From positions 1 through 21,524 of the forward strand of contig NZ_DASVGN010000026.1 of NCBI RefSeq assembly GCF_036379515.1: a stretch of DNA of 21,524 bases, given 5' to 3'. The position numbers and the translations under genes are program-made. Shown here piece after piece: positions 7,395-14,526 of the stretch (position 1 is its first letter; the number at the start of each line of letters is the position of its first letter). Source of the DNA: Castellaniella sp036379515. GTDB taxonomy: Bacteria; Pseudomonadota; Gammaproteobacteria; Burkholderiales; Burkholderiaceae_B. Under the pieces are notes generated by a model. The model did no database searches. It was not told the DNA's origin and saw only the letters and a list, made by a program, of their open reading frames with translations.

Positions 7395-7600
7395 CAGTTG
7401 ATGGAGCGTATCTATGAATGGCTGGGGAAGCCATTGGGGCGCAGAGGGCAGGTGTGTCCAGGCGTTCTCCCTTCTCCCGGCTTATCGTCAACAATATGAC
7501 TTCCTGCGCGGCGGAAGTGAAGCTGGACTCATCACGGAACCGATCGTAGCCGTGCAAGTATGTTGAAAGGGCTCCGGGTGCATGGGACAGGTGTGGCCGG
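7395..7600. other. Non-coding or decayed stretch between merR remnant and multicopper oxidase
   Basis: Together with the merR remnant this makes 357 bases without an intact gene. A plus-strand 50-codon ORF at 7414-7566 (MNGWGSHWGAEG ... ITEPIVAVQVC) follows the relic in another frame; it has no good ribosome site and no family I recognise, and may be a further gene remnant. No terminator with a T-run is obvious before the oxidase stop at 7601. Confidence 0.3.
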
Positions 7601-9208
7601 TCATGTCACTTCCAGGCGTCCCATCATGCCCAGGTCCTCGTGTTCCAGGATGTGGCAGTGGAACATTCGGATACCCTTGGAAGACTGCATGACGCGGATT
7701 CGCACGGTCTCCTGTGGCTTGAGATTGACGGTGTCGTACCAGGCGCGGAAGGGTTCCTGTGCCGTGTGCCCGTTGATCGTGCGTTCCAGCACGGCGAATT
7801 GTGTGCCGTGGATATGGAAGGGATGGTCCATGTCCGAATCATTGGCGATTTCCCAGTCTTCCCAGGCGCCTGCCGAACTGGTCAGATCGGTGCGCCGCAT
7901 ATCGAAGGTCTTGCCATTGAGCATGAACTGCATCATCGAGGGGCGCCCACCGGGCATACCGCCTTCGTGCATCATGCCCATGGTGCCTGCGGCCATCATG
8001 CCGCCCATGGCATGCCCTGCTGCCATGCCGTGCCCCATCGACATGCCCTCGCTCATGACGACCCGCTTTTGTGCGCTTGCCTGGGGTAGCGACTGGAATG
8101 GCCGCAGCGTTTGCGGCAGGGAGACAGGTTGCTGGTTATGTACGGCACTGAAATCTACCTGCATGAGCGGAACTGTGGGGGCTTCGCCCGCACCGCCCAT
8201 CTTGCCGCGCGCATAGGCCTTGGCCATGAACGTGCTGCCGGGCCTGCCCGTCGCATCAATCAGCAGTTCCACCCGCTGGGCTGGGGCCAGCAAGACCTCT
8301 GGCAGCCCGGATTGTGCTTGTTCGATGCGTCCGCCATCGGTGCCAAGCAGAGTAAAAGTGTGCCCTGGCAGTGCCAGTTGCAGATAGCGGGCATTGGTCG
8401 CGTTCAGCACGTGCCAGCGCTCGTATCCGGCCGTGTCGAAGCGCAGGCCAGGGCGGTTCAGGCCATTGACCAGGACGAACTGACCCTCGCGGCCGTTCAT
8501 CCAGTCCATCATGTCGTCTTCCGGGATTGTGCCGTCGGCTGTCAGGCGCAGGTCGGTGAGGGTGAGGACGCGCTCGGGGATGGGAGGGAGTGCATCGTGT
8601 TTGGCGTGTACTCTGATGGCGCCGGCCAGCCCCCGGTAGACTTGTTCGCTGGACTGGCCGTGAGGATGAGGGTGGTACCAATACAGGCCTTCAACGTCCT
8701 CGGGTATCCTGAAGTGGTAGGCGCGGCTTTCGCCTGGCGCCACTGCTGCACTGGGGTTGCCATCCTGGTCAGGCGGCACGGGCAGGCCGTGCCAGTGGAT
8801 GCTGGTAGGTTCAGGCAGATGGTTCTCGAGCGTGATCTCGACCTGGTCGCCGGCCTGGAGCTCGATCATGGGGCCGGGCAGCTGACCGTTGTAGACCCAT
8901 GCCTGGGTCGCAACCCCCGGGATGAGTTCTACCTTGGCCGAAGTGGCCACGAGGGTAGCCTTGAATGAGCCGGGCTGTGTGGCTTCGTTCTTGAGGGTTG
9001 CTGGCGGCACAAAAGGACGCCCGGATGGGATGGCGTCAGAGGGGGCAAGCTGTCCGCCCTGTGCCGCCGTGGCGTGCATTCCGTGGGGCATCTGGGGGGA
9101 CGGACTGCCTTGTGACATGCCTCCCATGCCCGATGCGGCTCGGGCTCCACCGCCGAGCGCCAAACTTGCAATTCCTGTCGCGCTCAGCAAAAAATCCCTG
9201 CGTCGCAT
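7601..9208 (-). CDS. Tat-exported multicopper oxidase with Met-rich segment (CueO/CopA class)
   Basis: This 535-residue periplasmic multicopper oxidase probably oxidises Cu(I) to the less toxic Cu(II). It has a twin-arginine signal (MRRRDFLLSATG) with cleavage near the ARA-ASG region. The copper sites are complete: HWHG (138-141), HPHPHG (179-184), HPFHIHG (462-468) and HCHILEHEDLGMM (517-529), with Cys518 as type 1 ligand and Met528 as the likely axial ligand. A Met/Gly/His-rich insert spans residues 385-426 (SEGMSMGHGMAAGHAMGGMM), comparable with the copper-binding Met-rich insert of CueO, and a shorter Met-rich stretch follows the signal. The ATG at 9208 has GGGAG upstream. The promoter contains a MerR/CueR-type dyad. 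Neighbouring copA and merA make this a metal-resistance block. Confidence 0.93.
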   Translation of the reverse strand: MRRRDFLLSATGIASLALGGGARAASGMGGMSQGSPSPQMPHGMHATAAQGGQLAPSDAIPSGRPFVPPATLKNEATQPGSFKATLVATSAKVELIPGVATQAWVYNGQLPGPMIELQAGDQVEITLENHLPEPTSIHWHGLPVPPDQDGNPSAAVAPGESRAYHFRIPEDVEGLYWYHPHPHGQSSEQVYRGLAGAIRVHAKHDALPPIPERVLTLTDLRLTADGTIPEDDMMDWMNGREGQFVLVNGLNRPGLRFDTAGYERWHVLNATNARYLQLALPGHTFTLLGTDGGRIEQAQSGLPEVLLAPAQRVELLIDATGRPGSTFMAKAYARGKMGGAGEAPTVPLMQVDFSAVHNQQPVSLPQTLRPFQSLPQASAQKRVVMSEGMSMGHGMAAGHAMGGMMAAGTMGMMHEGGMPGGRPSMMQFMLNGKTFDMRRTDLTSSAGAWEDWEIANDSDMDHPFHIHGTQFAVLERTINGHTAQEPFRAWYDTVNLKPQETVRIRVMQSSKGIRMFHCHILEHEDLGMMGRLEVT

Positions 9209-9273
9209 TGGCTTGCTCCCTTGTCGAACGCTTCATGGCACGTCATCCCCGACGTGTGTTGAAGCATTCCTGA

Positions 9274-9306
9274 AGCGTAATCCTTGACATGATGTCAATG
9301 TCAAGG
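9274..9306 (-). promoter_or_regulatory. CueR/MerR-type promoter and 9-bp perfect dyad upstream of multicopper oxidase
   Basis: On the minus strand a perfect -35 TTGACA (9299-9304) and -10 TACGCT (9274-9279) are separated by 19 bases. The spacer holds the dyad CCTTGACAT-N7-ATGTCAAGG (9282-9306), overlapping the -35 as in CueR-controlled promoters. The 19-base spacing and 7-base dyad centre match the known copA/cueO architecture. The regulator gene is not in this window. Confidence 0.7.
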
Positions 9307-9402
9307 TCAATTGTGGTAAGCGCTGAGCCTGTCACAGCTGGAGTGTGCAGGTAGAATTTTGCTGACGCAAATTGAATTCCTGGCTGCACGTGGGGTCTGA
9401 CG

Positions 9403-10047
9403 ATGGTCTTGGTGAACGTTTCGAGCATGGATCATGTGCTGCTGGTCACGCTGGACCTGGGCGGCACCTTCGTTTTTGCAATCAGTGGGGCTGTGGTGGC
9501 GGTGAAGCATCGCCTCGACGCGTTCGGCGTCATGGTGCTCGCATTTGCGGCAGGCAATATGGGCGGTATTGCGCGAGACGTGCTGATTGGCGCGGTTCCC
9601 CCTGCGGCGATCGAGCACCTGAGCTATCTCGGCATGTCCGTATTGGCAGGACTCCTCGTTTTTTTCTGGGATGCGCTCGCCACTCGGTTGAGCAATCCAG
9701 TGCTTTGGTTCGATGCGGTGGGCCTGGCTTTCTTTGCGGTAGCCGGTGCACAGAAGGCCTTGTTTTATGGGCTCAATCCCGTCATGGCCGCGTTGCTTGG
9801 AATGCTGACGGGGGTTGGCGGTGGCATGCTGCGCGATCTCCTGGTGTTGCAGATTCCAACCGTGTTGCGATCCGACCTGTACGCGCTGGCAGCGTTGGCC
9901 GGCGCCGCCATTGTCGTCGCTGGAGATGCCTTGTCCATTCCTGCCGTGGTCACCACAATAGCAGGGGGCTTGGCCTGCTTCTTCTTGCGCTATATGGCGA
10001 TCCGCCATGGCTGGCATCTGCCGACTGCCTCGTCAGGCAAGCATTGA
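9403..10047 (+). CDS. TRIC-type cation channel family membrane protein (UPF0126, YadS/YicG-like)
   Basis: This 214-residue inner-membrane protein has about seven hydrophobic helices and the two repeats of the UPF0126/TRIC family. Repeat marks are the FVFAISGAVVA and GNMGGIARDVLIG segments in the first half and VAGAQKAL and GVGGGMLRDLL in the second. Prokaryotic TRIC homologues form trimeric monovalent cation channels. Length is normal for the family. Two starts are possible: ATG 9403 and ATG 9427 (MDHVLL); neither has a strong ribosome site and the second fits the family better. The gene is divergent from the multicopper oxidase across 194 bases that contain the metal-type dyad, but its own promoter was not identified. 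Confidence 0.88.
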   Translation: MVLVNVSSMDHVLLVTLDLGGTFVFAISGAVVAVKHRLDAFGVMVLAFAAGNMGGIARDVLIGAVPPAAIEHLSYLGMSVLAGLLVFFWDALATRLSNPVLWFDAVGLAFFAVAGAQKALFYGLNPVMAALLGMLTGVGGGMLRDLLVLQIPTVLRSDLYALAALAGAAIVVAGDALSIPAVVTTIAGGLACFFLRYMAIRHGWHLPTASSGKH

Positions 10048-10066
10048 TTCGTTGGTTCGCAGCCAG

Positions 10067-10088
10067 TTCTGCTACTTTTCTGCTACTT
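10067..10088. repeat. Tandem 11-bp duplication at the 3' end of the MFS gene
   Basis: TTCTGCTACTT occurs twice in direct contact (10067-10077, 10078-10088). The second copy contains the TAG stop of the minus-strand MFS gene, so the duplication repeats the stop region just outside the gene. It looks like a replication-slippage event. Confidence 0.7.
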
Positions 10089-11285
10089 GGTGGGGCGTGC
10101 GCTGGCGCTCTTCTTCGTTGCCAAGATGAGCAGCGCAATCACGCAGAATCCCGCAGCTGCGTGAAAGGTGGCGGGGGCACCGAAGTGTTCCCAGAGAAAC
10201 CCGGCAATCACGCTGGCGAGCAGCATGGCGACACCACTGACCAGGTTGAAGAAGCCATACGCCGTGCCGCGCAGGTCTGCAGGAGCTGTGTCCGCCACCA
10301 TCGTAGCAAGCAAGCCCTGGGTAGCCCCCAGGTGAACGCCCCAGAGGACAATCCCGATCAGGATGACGAGCCAGTCGTTGCTGAGCGCCAGCAGAAGGTC
10401 GGCAGCGATCATGACGACGAGCCCAATGGCGAGAAGTGCGCTGTGGCTCATGTGGTCAGAAAGCTTGCCAAATGGATAGGCTGAGAGCGAGAACGCGAGA
10501 TTCATGGCGACGATTGCGAGCGGAACCAACGCAATGGCGATCCCACTTTGTTGCGCGCGCAGCACCAGGAATGCCTCGCTGAATCGCGCCAGGGTAAAGG
10601 CCGCGCCGATGGCCACGACCCACCAGTACGGGAGTGTCAGGCGCCGCAGGTTCTTGCGCTGAATGGGGTTGCTGCGTTTTTCCTTGCGGGTGGAGGGCGG
10701 CTCGTGCAAGCCGAAGACGAGGAGCGCCACGCAGGCGACGCCGGGGATGACCGCAATCCAGAAGACGGTGCGAAAGTGGTCCGCCCAAAGCAGCATGAAG
10801 GCGACGGCAAGCAAGGGGCCCAACATCGCTCCGACCGCATCCAGGGCCTGCCGCAGGCCAAAGGCGGCCCCCCGGATTTCGGGAGGCGTCAGGTCAGCGA
10901 CCAGAGCGTCTCGGGGAGCGCCTCGGATGCCCTTTCCGACCCGATCCAGCAGGCGTGCCGTGAAGACCACGCCGAGTGTCGGTGCCAGTGCAAACAAGGG
11001 CTTGGTGAGGGTAGCCAGGCCGTAGCCAAAGACAGCGAGCCCTTTGCGCTTGCCGATGTAGTCGCTCAGGGCGCCTGAGAAAACCTTCATGATGAGGGCT
11101 GTGGATTCCGCAATGCCCTCGATCCAGCCGACTTCCAGTGCGGTTGCGCCCAGCACTGTGACCATGAACATGGGGAGCAGGCTGTGGATGAGCTCTGATG
11201 AAACATCCATCAAGAGGCTTACGAAGCCTAGAACCCAGACCCCGCGTGGGATGGGTGGAGTGGAGCGAACGTCTTGATGGTGCAT
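10083..11285 (-). CDS. Major facilitator superfamily transporter
   Basis: A 400-residue inner-membrane carrier with about 12 hydrophobic helices. It shows MFS loop motifs: GALSDYIGKRKG in the first half and GKLSDHMSH in the matching position of the second half, plus the DRVGKGIRGAPRDAL segment typical of one uncharacterised MFS branch. The N-terminal FVSLLMDVSSELIHSLLP motif also belongs to that branch. The ATG at 11285 (MHHQDV) was chosen; the frame extends to a TTG 19 codons upstream. No strong ribosome site is present for either. Substrate is unknown. It follows the PAP2 phosphatase on the same strand after 75 bases and could be cotranscribed with it. Confidence 0.85.
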   Translation of the reverse strand: MHHQDVRSTPPIPRGVWVLGFVSLLMDVSSELIHSLLPMFMVTVLGATALEVGWIEGIAESTALIMKVFSGALSDYIGKRKGLAVFGYGLATLTKPLFALAPTLGVVFTARLLDRVGKGIRGAPRDALVADLTPPEIRGAAFGLRQALDAVGAMLGPLLAVAFMLLWADHFRTVFWIAVIPGVACVALLVFGLHEPPSTRKEKRSNPIQRKNLRRLTLPYWWVVAIGAAFTLARFSEAFLVLRAQQSGIAIALVPLAIVAMNLAFSLSAYPFGKLSDHMSHSALLAIGLVVMIAADLLLALSNDWLVILIGIVLWGVHLGATQGLLATMVADTAPADLRGTAYGFFNLVSGVAMLLASVIAGFLWEHFGAPATFHAAAGFCVIALLILATKKSASARPTK

Positions 11286-11360
11286 GGGAATCGAGGGCCG
11301 TGGAAGTGATGGCGCCACTCGCGATTTTCGAGTGGGTTGCAAATCGTGCTTCTGGAGGAG

Positions 11361-11954
11361 TCAGCGGTGTATCCAGCCTGATGCAATCAGTGGTGCAAAG
11401 AGTCTGCGATGAATTTTCAACGCGAGCAGGTAAACCGGCGTCAGATGTCGCCGGGCTGTGTGGCGTGCAAGAGGCACGCTCAGGATAGCGACGGCCGCTG
11501 CTCCGACCATGTCGAGTGGGAAGTGCACACCGAGGTAAATGCGTGCCCAGGCGATGGGCACTCCAATGAGTGACAACGCCAGTCCGAGACGGTGATGCCT
11601 TTGGGACAGAAGGCTGAACGCAACGGCCCACCATAGCGTCAGGTGGTCGCTTGGAAACGAGGAATCGGGTGCATGCGGGATAAGAGTACGCCCGATGGGA
11701 ATCATGAATGGGCGCGGATGCCAGTAGAAGAAACCTATGCATTGGTTGATCAAGAGCCCGATCACTCCGGCCACCGCAGCAGCGATCAGTGCTCGGCGCA
11801 TTCGGTTGCCAGCGCGCAGCCATAGGATGATCATCAGGCAGGGGATGGCCCAGATCAGGTCGTTGGCGAAAATTGTCGCCATCGACACCACCCACGCACT
11901 TGGGTGTGCAGGAGCATTGATCCAAAGAAACAAAGTGTTGTTGAAGGCGTCCAT
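11361..11954 (-). CDS. PAP2-family phosphatase, probable undecaprenyl-diphosphatase (BcrC-like)
   Basis: A 197-residue membrane protein with about five to six helices and the acid-phosphatase/PAP2 motifs: HPRP (79-82), PSDH (101-104) and ARIYLGVHFPLD (137-148), giving His104, Arg138, His144 and Asp148 as active-site residues. The leading Lys of the first canonical motif is not evident. BcrC-type members dephosphorylate undecaprenyl diphosphate to recycle the cell-wall lipid carrier and can confer bacitracin tolerance; the LFLWINAPAHPS N-terminus is typical of this group. The ATG at 11954 has AGAGAA upstream. It lies between a peroxiredoxin and an MFS carrier on the same strand. Lipid phosphatase is secure; the exact substrate is inferred. 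Confidence 0.86.
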   Translation of the reverse strand: MDAFNNTLFLWINAPAHPSAWVVSMATIFANDLIWAIPCLMIILWLRAGNRMRRALIAAAVAGVIGLLINQCIGFFYWHPRPFMIPIGRTLIPHAPDSSFPSDHLTLWWAVAFSLLSQRHHRLGLALSLIGVPIAWARIYLGVHFPLDMVGAAAVAILSVPLARHTARRHLTPVYLLALKIHRRLFAPLIASGWIHR

Positions 11955-12035
11955 GAAGTTCTCTGCCGCGAGCCTGTTTCGCCCAAGGGCCGCCCGGCCC
12001 GGAAGATGCGAGGAGCGGATTTTACGACGCCAGAC

Positions 12036-12605
12036 TTAGGGTACGCTGAGGGGCTGGCGCAGCCACGCAAGCACGTCATCCACATTGCGATCGGACGGAA
12101 AGACCGGATAGAACACTTTGACGATATGGCCGTCACGCAGGACGAGCGTGAGCCGCTTGTAAAGTTCCATCCCGCCTGCCTTGAAGGTCGGCAGCCGAAG
12201 ATGCCGCTTCATTAGCAGCCCGGCGTCGCTGAGCAGTTCAAAAGGCAGGTGCAGTCTGTCTCTGGCCTCACGCTGGTAGTCGGTTGCTTGCGTGCTCAGA
12301 CCAAAGACGCCGCAGCCCAGGTCGCGCAGCTCCGCGTGGTGGTCGCGGAAGCTGCAGGACTGTGGCGTGCAACCTCGCGCGCCCGGGATGTCGTCCCATC
12401 CTGCAGGCAGGGGTACGCCGGGGCGGCCCGTCATGGGGTAGATATAAATCACCCAGGTGCCCTTCAGGGCGCTGAGATTGATGTGCCGGTCGTCGGTGCC
12501 TGGCAGGACGATCGCGGGCAGCGCCATGCCTTGAAAGTGATCGGCCGCCCCATCGTCCATAGGTTTGGGCAGGTCGTTGGGTAGCGGAAAATCAAGTGCG
12601 CTCAT
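12036..12605 (-). CDS. Peroxiredoxin (Bcp-like, AhpC/TSA superfamily)
   Basis: A 189-residue cytoplasmic thioredoxin-fold protein. The active site reads GCTPQSCSFRD, with peroxidatic Cys79 and a second Cys84 spaced exactly as in Bcp (Cys-x4-Cys), implying an intramolecular disulfide. The preceding YPMTGRPG loop is separated from the Cys by an insertion (VPLPAGWDDIPGA) not found in typical Bcp, a feature of a Redoxin subgroup. The rest shows the expected GLSTQATDYQREARDR and FELLSDAG blocks. It would reduce peroxides with thioredoxin-type donors. ATG 12605 has GGGAG upstream. It is the first gene of the minus-strand group with the PAP2 phosphatase (81-base gap) and is divergent from the small exported protein. 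Confidence 0.87.
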   Translation of the reverse strand: MSALDFPLPNDLPKPMDDGAADHFQGMALPAIVLPGTDDRHINLSALKGTWVIYIYPMTGRPGVPLPAGWDDIPGARGCTPQSCSFRDHHAELRDLGCGVFGLSTQATDYQREARDRLHLPFELLSDAGLLMKRHLRLPTFKAGGMELYKRLTLVLRDGHIVKVFYPVFPSDRNVDDVLAWLRQPLSVP

Positions 12606-12804
12606 GGTGTGCTCCCGGACATGGATTCAACTGTGCAGCTGCGTGATCTTGGAACAACTCGGTGCAATGCGTGAAGATTTGTACCTCAAGTGCCGAGAAT
12701 ACTGCGTTACGTAATATCTTGATGTAAGTGGTCAGAAGTCGTCAGCTCATCCGCCTGCCTGTGAGGCGACAATGAAGCTGTTTTAAGTTCTGAACAGGCG
12801 ACTG

Positions 12805-13128
12805 ATGAAAAAAACGATAGGCGTGGCTGCTCTGATACTGGGCCTGACTACGGCGCTTCCGGCAGCGCAGGCGGGTGGGGTTGACCTGAGCATTGGCATT
12901 GGTGTTCCAGGTGTCGTGTTCGGTGGGCCCCCGGTGTATTACGCGCCGCCACCGCCACCCCCGCGCGTGGTCGTGGTGCCCGATCCGGTCTATGCGCCGG
13001 GGGTGCCTTATTACTACGACCGTCACGCCTACAAGCATGCTGAAAAGCGCTGGCGCAAAGAGCAGAAACGCGCATGGAAAGAGTATCGCCGTGGCTACTA
13101 TGGCTACGGAGGCGATGATGACGACTGA
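12805..13128 (+). CDS. Small exported Pro/Tyr-rich basic protein, unknown function
   Basis: A 107-residue protein with a clear Sec signal peptide (MKKTIGVAALILGLTTALPA, cleavage after AQA at about residue 23). The mature part has a Gly/Val-rich start, a run of six prolines within YYAPPPPPPRVVVVP, a YAPGVPYYYD segment, a strongly basic helix (KHAEKRWRKEQKRAWKEYRRG) and a Gly/Tyr tail ending in four Asp. This layout is common among uncharacterised periplasmic proteins of betaproteobacteria; no enzyme domain is visible. The proline run is a probable ribosome-pausing site needing EF-P. The ribosome site is weak. It stands alone, divergent from the peroxiredoxin, with a plausible terminator downstream. 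Confidence 0.75.
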   Translation: MKKTIGVAALILGLTTALPAAQAGGVDLSIGIGVPGVVFGGPPVYYAPPPPPPRVVVVPDPVYAPGVPYYYDRHAYKHAEKRWRKEQKRAWKEYRRGYYGYGGDDDD

Positions 13129-13182
13129 CGCAGTGATTTGATTCGTAGGGCGCTGGCTGGTGCCTTGCTGTTGACGGGCTGT

Positions 13183-13227
13183 CTGTGCGGCTGATCAGGG
13201 GACTGGCAGCGCAGATGGCCTTTTTTT
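13183..13227 (+). terminator. Possible intrinsic terminator downstream of the small exported protein
   Basis: TCTGTGC (13183-13189 region) can pair with GCGCAGA (13209-13215) with one G-U pair, and a run of seven T follows at 13221-13227. The loop of about 20 bases is long and holds the palindrome CTGATCAG, so the fold is only plausible. Confidence 0.35.
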
Positions 13228-13344
13228 GTGCACGCCATTTGCTCAGCCTCTTTCTGCGCGCCAAAATAGCCCTTTGCCAACCAGCGGCCCCTGAGGGTTT
13301 TGCGTTGGCGTTTTTGTCCTGGACGGCTGATTTGCCGCCTGCTG

Positions 13345-14526
13345 ATGACCGACACCGCATTTCATTTCAGAAAAATTGCCATTCCCGCATTTGGCCCCAG
13401 CCTGCTGTTCAGCATCGGGCAGGGCGCGGTGCTCCCCATCATTGCGCTGAGCGCCCGCAACGCGGGTGCATCGGTGGCGCTGTCCGGATTGATCGTGGGC
13501 TTGGTGGGGATAGGGTCGCTCATCAGCAACATCCCCGCTTCGTTGATCATCGCCCGCTATGGGGAACGGCTTGCCATGGTATGGGCAGCCGCTTTCAGCG
13601 TGCTGGCCTTGGGTCTCTGCCTTTTTCCTTCTCAACTGGGGCTGCTCGCGACGGGGGTCTTCATGTTGGGGATGGCGACGTCGGTATTGCTGCTGGCACG
13701 GCAGACCTATCTGATCGAACTGGTGTCGCCCGCAGCACGGGCGCGCGCCATGTCTACGTTGGGCGGAATGCGGCGAATCGGCGTCTTCGTAGGCCCGTTT
13801 CTGGGCGCTGCTGCGGTTCATCGTCTGGGGTTGTCGGGCGCCTATTGGGTCGCCATCCTTTTCATTTTTGCCTCTGGCGCGCTGGCCTACCGAATCCCTG
13901 ATCTGGAAACGCCGACGCACCCTGACGGCACCGTCGTCCGGTCCCCCCGGGTGCTGGAAGTCCTGAAGGCGCACTGGAAGACCTATTCGACGCTGGGCGT
14001 TGGCATCATGCTGGTGAGTGCCCTGCGGGCCTCACGTCAGATCGTCATTCCCTTGTGGGGCGAACATCTGGGGGTGAGTCCGGCAGCCACTTCGCTCATT
14101 TACGGTTTGATGGCCTCTGTCGACATGCTGGCGTTTTACCCATCGGGCAAGGCCATGGATCAGTTCGGGCGCTTCTGGGTCGCCGTTCCTTCCGTGCTGA
14201 TCATGGGGGTGTCCATGATGCTGATTCCCCTGACGGGTGGGACGCTGTCCTTCGTTCTGGTGTCGATGATGATCGGGCTGGGTAACGGCATCGGCTCCGG
14301 GCTGGTGATGACGCTGGGCGCAGATGCCTCCCCGCGAGAGGGACGCACGCAGTTCCTGGGTGTCTGGCGGATGGTGTCGGACGTGGGCGCGAGCGGCGCA
14401 CCTGCACTGTTGGCCGGCATTGCCGCAATTGCCTCATTGGGCCTGGGCATCGTGGTGATGGGTCTGGGCGGCTTTGCCGCCGCGGCCGTCTTCTGGCGCT
14501 GGCTACCGCGTCAAACGGGACACTAG
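13345..14526 (+). CDS. Major facilitator superfamily transporter (drug-efflux-like)
   Basis: A 393-residue inner-membrane protein with 12 predicted helices. The first half carries IARYGERLAM at the loop 2-3 position and LARQTYLIELVSPAARARAMSTLGGMRRIGVFVGP, resembling drug:H+ antiporter-type MFS carriers; the second half repeats YPSGKAMDQFGR. The ATG at 13345 (MTDTAFHF) was chosen because family similarity starts there; the open frame reaches 15 codons upstream. Ribosome site weak. The gene ends tail-to-tail with the next MFS gene; both stop codons share CTAG. No regulator lies beside it and the substrate is unknown. Confidence 0.86.
   Translation: MTDTAFHFRKIAIPAFGPSLLFSIGQGAVLPIIALSARNAGASVALSGLIVGLVGIGSLISNIPASLIIARYGERLAMVWAAAFSVLALGLCLFPSQLGLLATGVFMLGMATSVLLLARQTYLIELVSPAARARAMSTLGGMRRIGVFVGPFLGAAAVHRLGLSGAYWVAILFIFASGALAYRIPDLETPTHPDGTVVRSPRVLEVLKAHWKTYSTLGVGIMLVSALRASRQIVIPLWGEHLGVSPAATSLIYGLMASVDMLAFYPSGKAMDQFGRFWVAVPSVLIMGVSMMLIPLTGGTLSFVLVSMMIGLGNGIGSGLVMTLGADASPREGRTQFLGVWRMVSDVGASGAPALLAGIAAIASLGLGIVVMGLGGFAAAAVFWRWLPRQTGH

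Noticed and set aside
8111..8968. 285-codon plus-strand open frame inside the multicopper oxidase
   Set aside because: Antisense to the oxidase core and without domain features or a ribosome site of note.
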